Below, one piece after another: positions 32,590 through 44,840 of a DNA stretch of 64,000 nucleotides. The notes under the pieces were generated by a model that did no database searches, was not told the DNA's origin, and saw only the letters and a list, made by a program, of their open reading frames with translations. The DNA is taken from assembly GCA_030762935.1 (NCBI GenBank), contig CM060884.1:72171196-72235195 (forward strand), in the 5' to 3' direction. A program made the translations under genes and the position numbers. Origin of the DNA: Hymenopus coronatus. Taxonomy: Eukaryota; Arthropoda; Insecta; Mantodea; Hymenopodidae. Each line of letters starts with the position of its first letter. Position 1 is the stretch's first letter.

Positions 32590-33003
32590 ATTCGTTTTGT
32601 TTGAATGCACAACATTTTCGGTCAATCGAATATTATAGGCAAATAACACAAGCGTATAGTGATAATGCAATGAACGAATCTTCAGTGAGGAAATGGCGCA
32701 TAATTTACGAGTAATCAAGGAAGAACCAGTGTGTACGATAAAGACCGGAGTGGAAGATCATTAATCGTTATGGAGGAGTTGAAAGCAAATGTTGATAAAA
32801 GAATTAAGGAAAACCGGTGTTTCACTTTGGACACCGTGCATGACGTGTTGGATGGAAAAGGTTTCCCAACCAATGAAGACCTCAAAGTGAGAGTGACATC
32901 TTGGCTCAGATGTTTAGCGGTGGAAGAGTATAACATCTGTGTTGAAAAACTGGTGCCAGGTGACAAATACCTTGATAGCAATGACGATTATGTTGAGCAA
33001 TAG
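32590..33003 (+). pseudogene. Mariner M-C transposase with catalytic core deleted
   Basis: An N-terminal helix-turn-helix remnant (SSVRKWRIIYE, a stop, then YDKDRSGRSLIV, ELKANVDKRIKENRCFTLDT) is joined in frame at about 32,850-32,860 to the C-terminus (GKGFPTNEDLKVRVTSWLR, then EEYNICVEKLVP and DSNDDYVEQ, TAG at 33,001-33,003). All catalytic aspartates, about 170 residues of a normal mariner enzyme, are missing. The fused frame at 32,731-33,003 is still open for 90 codons and keeps part of the DNA-binding domain. Confidence 0.8.
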
Positions 33004-33099
33004 AGTAAATAAAGTTTTGTGTTGATAACTTTCGTTATTATTTAGTTATGTCAAATCGTCTGTTATTTTCACTTGTATAAAAAAAACAAAAAAAAAAAA

Positions 33100-33868
33100 A
33101 TTAACAACTTACTCTTCTATCTACTTCATGGTACTCCAGAACAAAATTAGCAGAAATAGTCTCCACCTGCAATTAGAAGCGAAATAAGGGAGTACCATAG
33201 GCTAAAGTGATAGTCAAAAGCTGGTTGCTATGTGACTGAGGTTCCTTTGTTTGTATAGGCAGGAGTTGCAAATTTCCTTATGAGAAACTTTTTTAAAGCT
33301 GAAAAGCAAAAACAAGGAATATTTCAAAAGACGATCAACTGTACGAAAAAATGTATTTAAAATGAATAACTGTGTGTTTTAACGTGCTCTACATTTTTGT
33401 GTGGTAATGTTTTGCCCATCTCATACAGTTTAGCTGTTATGCAAAATTCCGTAAAATTCATCCAGAATAAAGTAGTCTTCAGAGACTATTGCCAGAAAAT
33501 TCAAGATAGACATTTTATTTCTTATGTAAATATCTTTAATTTACAATAGTTAAATTAAATCGTTAGAACTATTTTTAAAAAATCAAAATTTTCGAAAATT
33601 TGGCCATGTAAAGAGTAGTTTGGGGTGGGGGATTAATCTTAAAACCTTCATGTCGCATCCCTGACAAGTTTGGTACTTTACTGACTTTTTGTTTTTCAGA
33701 TATCGTGTTCACTCACGCACACACGCGGAACTTTTTCTGAAAATGCTTTAATTGGACTCAGGAAACCCCTCAAACATATATTTCCGGTGAAATCTCGGTA
33801 GCCTATTTTTTGATGGAGTAAACATACCTTCTCTATAGACTATGTACATAGTACATGTAGAGAAAGTA
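33100..33868 (-). mobile_element. HLR copy lacking the B tip, minus
   Basis: Starts at the CTTCTATCTACTTCATG block. A end GACTATGTACATAGTACATG, then TAGAGAAAGTAAA. All intermediate landmarks are present. Confidence 0.8.
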
Positions 33869-34222
33869 AAATGGTAGAGCCATTTTTGAAAAAAAAACAA
33901 TTTTTCTAAAATATTTCTGTGTAAGGGGTAGTTTGGGTGGGGGGATTTTCTTGAAAATCTTAGTGTCGCATCCTTGGAAGATACTGAACTTAAGCATACC
34001 TAGGTAGGTTTGGTATTTAATGGACTTTTCGTTTTTGAGCTATGTTGGCAACAGACGTACATACACACAGACTCACACAAACAGACCTTTTTCTAGAAAT
34101 ACTTTTTTTGGATTCAGGAAGTCCCAAAACATATATTTCCAGTGAAATCTCGGTATCGAATTTTTGGGTGCAATACAATACGTTCTCTATACACTATGTA
34201 CATGGAACGTGTAGAGAAAGTA
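33869..34222 (-). mobile_element. HLR A-half, minus, tandem
   Basis: Begins at GGTAGAGCCATTTTTGA directly after the preceding A end. A end ACACTATGTACATGGAACGT, then GTAGAGAAAGTAAG. Confidence 0.8.
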
Positions 34223-34626
34223 AGAATTACATTGAGAATTTGTCTGTTTATAACCAAGGAAAAGTTCTGTAGACATCTTGTATATCAGTACAGAAATATC
34301 GATGGTATTTTATGACGTGCGTGTCGTAAAGCCGGTTGATGTCCGAATTATTCATATTCGTTTTATATGGTTAACAATGTTGGTTATGGCTGACGACAGT
34401 CTTACAAAATCATGCAATGACCATAAAATGTGCATTCTATTGATGTTTTTGCTGTTTAAACGTGAAGCAGCCAACTCAGAGCACCTTTCTTTATTACTTT
34501 TCTCAATAAAGATAAGACTTTCTATATTCCAAAACAAGTTACAATTTTTCACGTGTTACATTAAAATGGCATTCCCTGCCTATTTTACTACAAACTATTC
34601 TTATAAAGATCTATTTTGTACCTCAG
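34223..34626. other. No recognised feature
   Basis: Holds a 122-codon frame (34,278-34,646, plus) without recognisable motif. Part of it overlaps an HLR-2 scrap at about 34,627-34,687, so I do not call it a gene. Confidence 0.45.
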
Positions 34627-34687
34627 GTAATCAAGATAAACAGTAGAGAAATTGTCTTATTGCTTAGTTACTTGTAAGTAGAAAGGA

Positions 34688-35279
34688 ATAAATCTGATGT
34701 ATTACACTCACATGACTTTCTCTAGCTCTCTACAAAAAACTTCTTACAAAAGATTATTGAGGTGGTAGCGGGTCCGCCTCACATTCAAAAGGTCGTGAGT
34801 TCGAATTTCGCTAAGGATGAGTTGCCCGGATAAGGTATTTTTTGTCCTGAGAATACAAAAATCGAGTCACTTTAAGCTCCATGGACCCCGAGATCATTTG
34901 AGCATCATTTCACCAATTTCATTCATGACCAACTGGTTAAAGGACGTTAAGACTAAAAACAAAAAAATTATTCTGCTTTCTGCTAATCGAGATAAACATT
35001 AGCAGAATGTTCTTATTACTTAGTTCCTTATAAGTAGAAGGGAACTAAAGGAATGTGCTAGGCTAAAGTGATAATCCAATGATTTAAAAGGTGTCATGCG
35101 ATTGTCAATGCAAATAGCTTTTGCATTGAGTGTAACAAAAGAAAAACGAACCTGCTGTCTGAGAAAAAGTATAAATACTTTACAATTGAAACTAATAACA
35201 ATGAATATCTCGAAAACGGTAAACTACAATAAAAATTGTGTATGATTTAACTTGTGTATTTTAACGAAATGTATATATA
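34688..35279 (-). mobile_element. HLR-2 B-half, minus, host of a SINE and of the satellite
   Basis: B end ATCTGATGTATTACACTCAC, then TCTCTAGCTCTCTACAAA. It is interrupted by SINE alpha (34,759-34,966) and resumes with CTGCTTTCTGCTAATCGAG. It runs to TTAACTTGTGTATTTTAACG, where the minisatellite takes over in place of the expected CTACATTTTTT block. Confidence 0.75.
34753..34972 (+). mobile_element. SINE alpha copy 2, 5'-truncated
   Basis: Body 34,759-34,966, flanked by ATTATT (34,753-34,758 and 34,967-34,972). The A box is partly lost (starts GAGGTGGTAGCGGG). B box GAGTTCGAATTTC. It shares TTTAAGCTCCATGGACCCCG and GGTTAAAGGACGTTAAG with the copy at 22,117-22,353. Confidence 0.85.
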
Positions 35280-36799
35280 TTTCTGTATTTTTTGTTTATT
35301 TTTATAACAGTATTATCATATTTTTTGTATATCTCTATAGCAGTATTATCATGGGCTTTTTGTATATTTCTATAACGGAATTATCATGGGTTTTTTTGTA
35401 TATTTTTATAACCGAATTATCATGGGTTTTTGTATACTTTTATAACGGAATTATCATGGTTTTTTTGTATATATCTATAACGGAATTATCATGGGTTTTT
35501 GTATATTTTTATAACGGAATTATCATGGGTTTTTGTATATTTTTATAACGCAATTATAATGGGTTTTTTGTTTATTTCTATAACAGTATTATCATGGGTT
35601 TTTATTTATTTCTATAGCAGTATTATCAGCGGTGTTCGTTTATTTCTATAACAGTATTATCATGGGTTTTTTGTTAATTTCTATAACAGTATTATCATGG
35701 GTTTTTTGTTTATTTCTGTAACAGTATTATCATGGGTTTTTATTTATTTCTATAACAGTATTATCAGCGGTTTTCGTTTATTTCTATGACAGTATTATCA
35801 TGGGTTTTTTGTTAATTCCTATAACAGTATTATCATGGGTTTTTGTTTATTTCTCTAACAGTATTATCATGGTTTTTTTGTTTATTTCTCTAACAGTATT
35901 ATCATGGTTTTTTTGTTTATTTCTCTAACAGTATTATCATGGGTTTTTTTGTTTATTTCTCTAACAGTATTATCCTGGTTTTTTGTTTATTTCTCTAACA
36001 GTATTATCATGGGTTTTTTGTTTATTTCTCTAACAGTATTATCCTGGTTTTTTGTTTATTTCTCTAACAGTATTATCATGGGTTTTTTGTTTATTTCTCT
36101 AACAGTATTATCCTGGTTTTTTGTTTATTTCTCTAACAGTATTATCATGGGTTTTTTGTTTATTTCTCTAACAGTATTATCCTGGTTTTTTGTTTATTTC
36201 TCCAACAGTATTATCATGGGTTTTTGTTTATTTCTCTAACAGTATTATCATGGCCTTTTTGTTAATTTCTATAACAGTATTATCATGGGTTTTTATTTAT
36301 TTCTATAACAGTATTATCATGGGGTTTTTGTTTATTTCTCTAACAGTATTATCATGGGTTTTTTGTTTATTTCTCTAACAGTATTATCATGGGTTTTTTG
36401 TTAATTTCTCTAACAGTATTATCATGGGGTTTTCGTTTATTTCTCTAACAGTATTTACATGGGTTTTTTGTTAATTTCTCTAACAGTATTATCATGGGTT
36501 TTTTGTTTATTTCTATAACATTATCACGGGTTTTTTGTTTATTTCTATAACATTATCATGGGTTTTTTGTTTATTTCTCTAACAGTATTATCATGGGTTT
36601 TTTGTTTATTTCTATAACATTATCATGAGGTTTTTGTTTATTTCTCTAACAGTATTATCATGGGGTTTTTGTTTATTTCTATAGCATTATTATCATGGGT
36701 CTTTTGTTTATTTCTCTAACACTATTATCATGGGTTTTTTGTTTATTTCTCTAACAGTATTATCATGGGTTTTTTGCTTATTTCTCTAACAGTATTATC

Positions 36800-37905
36800 A
36801 TGGGTTTTTTTGTTTTTTTCTATAACAGTATTATCGTGGGTTTTTTGTTTATTTCTCTAACAGTATTGTCCTGGGTTTTTTGTTAATTTCTCTAACAGTA
36901 TTATCATGGGTTTTTTGTTTATTTCTATAACAGTATTATCATGGGTTTTTTGTTAATATCTATAACAGTATTATCATGGGTTTTTTGTTTATTTCTGTAA
37001 CAGTATTATCATGGGTTTTTTGTTAATTTCTATTACAGTATTATCATGGGTTTTTTGTTTACTTCTCTAACAGTATTATCATGGGTTTTTTGTTAATATC
37101 TCTAACCGTATTATCATGGGTTTTTTGTTTATTTCTCTAACAGTATTATCATGGGTTTTTTTGTTTATTTCTCTAACAGTATTATCATGGGTTTTTTGTT
37201 TATTTCTATAACAGTATTATCATGGGTTTTGTTTATTTCTCTAACAGTATTGTCATGGGTTTTTATTTATTTCTATAGCATTATTATCATGGGTTTTTAT
37301 TTATTTCTATAGCATTATTATCAGGGGTGTTTTGTTTATTTCTCTAACAGTATTATCATTTTTTTTATTTCTATAACATTATCATGGGATTTTTGTTTAT
37401 TTCTATAACATTATTATGGGTTTTTGTGTTTTTTTATTTCTATAACATTATTATCATGGGTTTTTGTGTTTTTGTTTATTTCTGTAACATTATTATCATG
37501 GTTTTTGTTTATTTCTCTAACAGTATTATCATGGGTTTTTGTTTATTTCTCTAACAGTATTATCATGGGTTTTTGTTTATTTCTCTAACAGTATTATCAT
37601 GGGTTTTTTTTTATTTCTCTAACAGTACAATCATGGGTTTTTGTTTATTTCTCCAACAGTATTATCATGGGGTTTTGTTTATTTCTCTAACAGTATTATC
37701 ATGGGTTTTTATTTATTTCTATAGCATTATTATCATGGGTTTTTTGTTTATTTCTCTAACAGTATTATCATGTGTTTTTTTGTTTATTTCTATAACATTA
37801 TCATGGATTTTTTGTTTATTTCTATAACATTATCATCGGGTTTTTGTTTATTTCTATAACATTATCATGGGTTTTTTGTTTATTTCTATAACATTATCAT
37901 GGGTT
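36800..37905 (+). repeat. Higher-order satellite block, copy 1
   Basis: About 1.1 kb of satellite whose order of variant units is reproduced at 38,739-39,845 with an offset of 1,938-1,939 bp. This includes rare variants GTATTATCGTGGG, GTATTGTCCTGGG, AACCGTATTATC and AACAGTACAATCATGGG. An 84-codon open frame (37,573-37,827) has an identical translation at 39,512-39,766. Confidence 0.85.
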
Positions 37906-38738
37906 TTTGTTTATTTCTATAACAGTATTATCATGGGGTTTTTGTTTATTTCTATAGCATTATTATCATGGGTTTTTTGTTTATTTCTCTAACAGTATTA
38001 TCATGGGTTTTTTTGTTTATCGCTATAACAGTATTATCATGGGTTTTTTGTTAATTTCTCTAACAGTATTATCATGGGCTTTTTGTTTATTTCTATAACA
38101 GTATTATCCTGGGTTTTTTGTTAATATCTATAACAGTATTATCATGGGTTTTTTGTTTATTTCTGTAACAGTATTATCATGGTTTTTTTGTTAATCTCTA
38201 TTACAGTATTATCATGGGTTTTTTGTTTATTTCTCTAACAGTTTTATCATGGGTTTTTTGTTAATTTCTCTAGCAGTATTATCATGGGTTTTTTGTTTAT
38301 TTCTCTAACAGTATTATCATGGGTTTTTTTGTTTATTTCTCTAACAGTATTATCATGGGTTTTTTGTTTATTTCTATAACAGTATTATCATGGGTTTTGT
38401 TTATATATGTAACAGTATTATCATGGGTTTTTATTTATTTCTATAGCATTATTATCATGGGTTTTTATTTATTTCTATAGCATTATTATCAGGGGTGTTT
38501 TGTTTATTTCTCTAACAGTATTATCATGTGTTTTTGTTTATTTCTATAACATTATCATGGGATTTTTGTTTATTTCTATAACATTATTATGGGTTTTTGT
38601 GTTTTTTTTATTTCTATAACATTATTATCATGGCTTTTTGTGTTTTTGTTTATTTCTGTAACATTATTATCATGGTTATTGTTTATTTCTCTAACAGTAT
38701 TATCATGGGTTTTGTTTATTTCTCTAACAGTATTATCA

Positions 38739-39845
38739 TGGGTTTTTTTGTTTATTTCTATAACAGTATTATCGTGGGTTTTTTGTTTATTTCTCTAACA
38801 GTATTGTCCTGGGTTTTTTGTTAATTTCTCTAACAGTATTATCATGGGTTTTTTGTTTATTTCTATAACAGTATTATCATGGGTTTTTTGTTAATATCTA
38901 TAACAGTATTATCATGGGTTTTTTGTTTATTTCTGTAACAGTATTATCATGGGTTTTTTGTTAATTTCTATTACAGTATTATCATGGGTTTTTTGTTTAC
39001 TTCTCTAACAGTATTATCATGGGTTTTTTGTTAATATCTCTAACCGTATTATCATGGGTTTTTTGTTTATTTCTCTAACAGTATTATCATGGGTTTTTTT
39101 GTTTATTTCTCTAACAGTATTATCATGGGTTTTTTGTTTATTTCTATAACAGTATTATCATGGGTTTTGTTTATTTCTCTAACAGTATTGTCATGGGTTT
39201 TTATTTATTTCTATAGCATTATTATCATGGGTTTTTATTTATTTCTATAGCATTATTATCAGGGGTGTTTTGTTTATTTCTCTAACAGTATTATCATTTT
39301 TTTTTATTTCTATAACATTATCATGGGATTTTTGTTTATTTCTATAACATTATTATGGGTTTTTGTGTTTTTTTATTTCTATAACATTATTATCATGGGT
39401 TTTTGTGTTTTTGTTTATTTCTGTAACATTATTATCATGGTTTTTGTTTATTTCTCTAACAGTATTATCATGGGTTTTTGTTTATTTCTCTAACAGTATT
39501 ATCATGGGTTTTTGTTTATTTCTCTAACAGTATTATCATGGGTTTTTTTTTATTTCTCTAACAGTACAATCATGGGTTTTTGTTTATTTCTCCAACAGTA
39601 TTATCATGGGGTTTTGTTTATTTCTCTAACAGTATTATCATGGGTTTTTATTTATTTCTATAGCATTATTATCATGGGTTTTTTGTTTATTTCTCTAACA
39701 GTATTATCATGTGTTTTTTTGTTTATTTCTATAACATTATCATGGATTTTTTGTTTATTTCTATAACATTATCATCGGTTTTTTGTTTATTTCTATAACA
39801 TTATCATGGGTTTTTTGTTTATTTCTATAACATTATCATGGGTTT
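38739..39845 (+). repeat. Higher-order satellite block, copy 2
   Basis: Second copy of the block at 36,800-37,905, differing by few positions. One single-T length difference near 39,300 changes the offset from 1,938 to 1,939. A shorter related block also begins near 38,051, so the region was amplified more than once. Confidence 0.85.
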
Positions 39846-42800
39846 GTGTTTTTGTTTATTTCTATAACATTATTATCATGGGTTTTTGTGTTTTTGTGTT
39901 TTTGTGTTTTTGTTTATTTCTATAACATTATTATCATGGTTTTTGTTTATTTCTCTAACAGTATTATCATGGGTTTTTGTTTATTTCTCTAATAGTACTA
40001 TCATGGGTTTTTGTTTATTTCTCTAACAGTATTATCATGGGGTTTTGTTTATTTCTCTAACAGTATTATCATGGGTTTTTATTTATTTCTATAGCATTAT
40101 TATCATGGGTTTTTATTTATTTCTATAGCATTATTATCAGGGGTTTTTTGTTTATTTCTTTAACAGTATTATCATGTGTTTTTTGTTTATTTCTATAACA
40201 TTATCATGGGTTTTTTGTTTATTTCTATAACATTATAATGGGTTTTTTGTTTATTTCTAAAACAGTATTACCATGGGTTTTTTGTTTATTTCTATAACAT
40301 TATCATGGGTTTTTTGTTTATTTCTCTAACAGTATTATCATGGGTTTTTTTGTTTATTTCTATAACATTATTATCATGGGTTTTTGTTTATTTATCTAAG
40401 AGTATTATCATGGGTTTTTTGTTTATATCTATAACATTATCTTGGGTTTTTTGTTTATTTCTATAACAGTATTATCATGGGTTTTTTGTTTATTTCTATA
40501 ACAGTATTATCATGGGTTTTTGTTTATTTCTATAACAGTATTATCATGGGTTTTTTGTTTATTTCTATAACAGTATTATCATTGGTTTTTGTTTACTTCT
40601 CTAACAGTATTATCATGGGTTTTTGTTTATTTCTATAGCATTATTATCATGGGTTTTTATTTATTTCTATAGCATTATTATCAGGGGTTTTTTGTATATT
40701 TCTCTAACAGTATTATCATGTGTTTTTGTTTATTTCTATAACATTATCATGGGTTTTTGTGTTTTTGTTAATTTCTATAACATTATTATCATGGGTTTTT
40801 GTGTTTTTGTTTATTTCTATAACATTATTATCATGGTTATTGTTTATTTCTCTAACAGTGTTATCATGGGTTTTTGTTTATTTCTATAGCATTATTATCA
40901 TGGGTTTTTATTTATTTCTATAGCATTAATAACAGGGGTTTTTTGCTTATTTCTCTAACAGTATTATGTTTTTTTGTTTATTTCTATAACATTATCATGG
41001 GCTTTTTGTTTATTTCTATGACATTATCATGGGTTTTTGTGTTTTTGTTTATTTCTATAACATTATTATCATGGGTTTTTGTGTTTTTGTGTTTTTGTTT
41101 ATTTCTATAACATCATCATGTGTTTTTTGTTTATTTCTCTAACAGTATAATCATGCGTTTTTGTTTATTTCTATAATAGTTTTATTATGGGCTTTTGTTT
41201 ATTTATATAAAGTTTTATGATGTTTTTTTTGTTTATTACTATAACTTTTTTATCATGTTTTTGTTTATTTCTATAACAGTTTTATCATGGGCTTTTGTTT
41301 ATTTCTCTAACAGTATAATCATGTGTTTTTGTTTATTTCTATAATAGTTTTATTATGGGCTTTTTGTTATTGCTATAACAGTTTTATGATGTTTTTTTTT
41401 TATTTCTATAACAGTTTTATCATGGGCTTTTGTTTATTTCTATAATAGTTTTATTATGGATTTTTTTTTTATTTCTATAACAGTTTAAATAATGTTTTTT
41501 TTTTTATTTCTATAACTGTTTTATCATGGGCTTTTGTTTATTTCTATAACAGTTTTATCATGGGCTTTTGTTTATTTATATAATAGTTTTATTATGGATT
41601 TTTTGTTTATTTCTATAACAGTTTTATGATGGTTTTTTTTTCTATAATAGTTTTATAATGGTTTTTTGTTTATTTCTATAACAATATTATCATTGGCTTC
41701 TTTTTTTTTATATATCAGTATTATCATGTGTTTTTATTTATTTCTCTAACAGATTTATCATAGGTTTTTGTTTATTTCTCTAACAGATTTATCATGGGTT
41801 TTTGTTTATTTCCTTAACAGTATTATCATGGGTTTTTGTTTATTTCTATAACTGTATTATTTTGGGTTTTTTGTATATTTCTATAACAGTATTATCATGG
41901 AATTTTTGTTTATTTCTAAAACAGTATTATCATGTGTTTTTATTTATATCTATAACAGTTTTATGATGGGTTTTTGTTTATTTCTATAACAGTATTGTCA
42001 TGGAAGTTTTGTTTATTTCTATAACAGTTTTATCATGTGTTTTTATTTATTTCTATAACAGTTTTATGATGGGTTTTTTGTTTATTTCTATAACAGTATT
42101 ATCATGGAATTTTTGTTTATTTCTCTAACAGTTTTATCATGGGTTTTTTGTTTATTTGTATAAGAGTATTATCATGGGCTTAGGTTTATTTCTATAACAG
42201 TTTTGTCGTGGTTTTTTTGTTTATTTCTATAACTGTTTTATCATGGGTTTTTTGTTTATTTCTATAACAGTATTATCATGGGTTTTTTGTTTATTTCTAT
42301 AACAGTTTTATCATGGGTTTTTTGTTTATTTCTATAACAGTATTATCATGGGTTTTTTTGTTTATTTCTATAACAGTATTATCATGGGTTTTTTTGTTTA
42401 TTTCTATAACAGTATTATCGTGGGTTTTTTGTTTATTTCTATAACAGTATTATAATGGGTTTTTTGTTTATTTCTGTAACAGTTTTATCATGGGTTTTTT
42501 GTTTATTTCTATAACAGTATTATCATGCAATTTTTGTTTATTTCTATAACAGTTTTATCGTGGGTTTTTTGTTTATTTCTATAACATTTTATCATGTTTT
42601 TTTGTTTATTTCTGTAACAGTTTTATCATGGGCTTTTGTTTATTTCTATAACAGTATTATCATGGGCTTTTTGTTTATTTCTATAACTGTTTTATCATGG
42701 GTTTTTTGTTTATTTCTATAATAGTTGTTTTTTTATTTCTATAACAGTTTTATTATGTTTTTTTGTTTATTTCTATAACAATATTATCATTGGCTTTTTT

Positions 42801-43327
42801 GTTTATATTTAACAGTATTATCATGGGTTTTTATTTATTTCTATAACAGTATTATCAGCGGTGTTCGATTATTTCTATGACAGTATAATCATGGGTTTTT
42901 TGTTAATTTCTCTAACAGTATTATCATGGGGTTTTTGTTTATTTCTCTAACAGTATTATCATGGGGTTTTTGTTTATTTCTATAGCATTATTATCATGGG
43001 GTTTTTGTTTATTTCTCTAACAGTATTATCATAGGTTTTTATTTATTTCTATAGCATTATTATCATGGATTTGTATTTATTTCTATAGCATTATTATCAT
43101 GGGTTTTTTGTTTATTTCTATAACAGAATTATTATGGAATTTTTGTTTATATCTATAACAGTTTTACCGTGGGTTTTTTGTTTATTTCTATAACATTTTT
43201 ATCATGTTTTTTGTTTATTTCTATAACATTTTAATATGTTTTTCTATAACAGAAATGCCATGTTTTTTGTTGTTTATTTTTATAACAGTATTATCATAGT
43301 TTGATTACTTTATAACAGTATTGTCAT

Positions 43328-43696
43328 TCGAAGCAGTATGCGAAAGAAGCAAATCTACACGGTACGTTACTACCTCTAAGGTCATACCACCGTCCCTGCA
43401 GTGTCCCACTGCTAGACTACTTCTGTTGAGCGACATCGTTCACCACACGACCGCATGCCTGTTGAGAGGGGAACAGACTTCATTGTGCAGTCTATTTGTC
43501 CTGCACATCCACAAGGCATCTTCCTCACCACCCAAATACATCACTTCATACTCGCTTACTAGAGGCGGTTTACGAGCTCCACTCGTGGGTTTTAACCCTT
43601 TAACCATCCATTCAAATCCGAGCGTCAGCAGGAAATCATAGGTTCGAATCCCGCTTTGGGCATGGGTGGTTGCTTGCTTGTTAAATGTATACGTAC
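43328..43696. other. Satellite right flank, with a SINE-like tail
   Basis: The sequence becomes GC-richer at once and has no HLR landmark. 43,615-43,690 contains GGTTCGAATCCCGC and TTGGGCATGGGTG, similar to SINE gamma at about 49,825-49,855. A 106-codon frame (43,321-43,641) has no motif I recognise. Confidence 0.5.
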
Positions 43697-44132
43697 ACAG
43701 GCCGTTTCAAAACGACACCAAACAAAGATAGAAGTCCGAAACTTGATGTCGCAACTTTCAAACATTTCTATTTAAAGTTTTATGTGAGTTTAAAAAACGC
43801 ACACATTTGGGATTAGGCAGCGAAGGAACAACGGTTATTATACGCCACACCCACATGCTACGTTTTCCATTACTAAGATGACCTGTGCCGCGCCGGCGTG
43901 TTTATCAAACCACGCCTATACCACGCGACTGTGAACTTCGCTACCAACCGGCATCTCTCTTGGATTGGGCTTGACACGTTTGATTTGTTATGTACGATTG
44001 CCTAATCCATGGGTATTTTATGGCAGTTTCTGTATGTTTCGAATTTAGAACTGAAAATTATATTCACGTATTACGCACGGTATGACCAACAAGGTCCACA
44101 TCTTCGTTTGGTCTCGTTTTGAAAACCCCGTA
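43697..44132 (-). mobile_element. MITE-T copy 2, uninterrupted
   Basis: Ends: left CCGTTTCAAAACGACACC, right (inverted) TACGGGGTTTTCAAAACGAG. It matches copy 1 (21,855-22,527) in inverted orientation but lacks the SINE, so it shows the empty site. The interior carries no recognisable transposase. Length about 435 bp. Confidence 0.8.
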
Positions 44133-44138
44133 TATCTG

Positions 44139-44806
44139 TAAACATCTGAAGTGCTCCATTCACATGACTTTCTCTACATATCTGTAACAACATATCTGCA
44201 ACATATCAATATACTTCACGCCAATTGAGATAAACATTAGAAGAAACGGTCTAATTACTTAGTTCCTTAAAAGTACAGCAGAAATAAGGTAATACCCTGG
44301 GCTAAACCGGCAGTCAAATGTTTTAAAAGGCTATGTATTTGAAGTTCGTTTCTTTGCGTAGCCAGGAGTTGACAAGTCCCCTTGTAACCAAAGTAAAAGT
44401 ATTTTAAAACTAAAACCAATTACAATGAATATCTTATAAATGGTCAACTCCACGAAAAACATGAATATAACATAAATTATGTGTTTTAAGGAGATCTACA
44501 TATTTTCTGAAGTAAGTTTGTCTATCTCTTACGGTTTAGCAGTTATGCAAAATTCAATAAACAGCATTCAGAATAAAGAGGTCTTTAGATGTATATTTTA
44601 TTTACCATATATACAGTATTTTAATCAAAATCGTTAGAGCCGTTATTGAGAAATTAAAAAATTTTGCAATTTTTTCCGTGTAAAGGGTAGTTGAGGGTGG
44701 CGGGATTTTCTTGAAAATATTCGTGTCGTATCCTTGGAAGATACCAACCCCAAATATCCAGTTTGATGTTTAACGGTCTTTTCGTTTTTGAGCTATGCTG
44801 CCCACA

Positions 44807-44840
<34 letters not shown>

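Larger units (their letters stand above)
31678..33069 (+). mobile_element. Mariner M-C, outermost of three nested elements
   Basis: Left end GCCATCCAGAAAGTAACG, then GATTTGGCATAACTAAATAA. The right end is its inverse (TTATTTAGTTATGTCAAATC, about 33,036-33,055). The interior holds an internally deleted transposase (32,590-33,003) and a nested TIR element (31,810-32,526). A 3' end of the same family is at 4,219-4,388. Confidence 0.75.
35280..43327 (+). repeat. About 8-kb minisatellite, 31-36 bp units
   Basis: Tandem units of the type TTTTGTTTATTTCTCTAACA followed by GTATTATCATGGG. Common variants replace CTCTAACAGTATTATC by CTATAACATTATC or CTATAGCATTATTATC. Array length divided by unit length suggests about 230 units (not counted). 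Variant types are zoned: TATAACGGAATTATCATGGG near 35.35-35.55 kb, CTAACAGTATTATCATGGG over about 35.6-41.1 kb, and AACAGTTTTATCATGGGC at about 41.15-42.8 kb. Long hydrophobic frames cross the array but arise from the unit, not from a gene. Confidence 0.95.

Noticed and set aside
35904..41110. Long open frames encoding repeated hydrophobic segments (FISLTVLSW type), like a multi-pass membrane protein
   Set aside because: They follow from translating the T-rich minisatellite unit. Frame changes with unit length, there is no start context, and identical peptides arise from the 1.9-kb duplication.
35280..43327. CRISPR-like array (regular repeats of about 30 bp)
   Set aside because: There are no unique spacers. 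Units are contiguous variants of one sequence in a eukaryotic setting.
43321..43641. 106-codon frame at the right flank of the satellite as a gene
   Set aside because: It starts within the last satellite units and shows no motif. It ends in SINE-like sequence.
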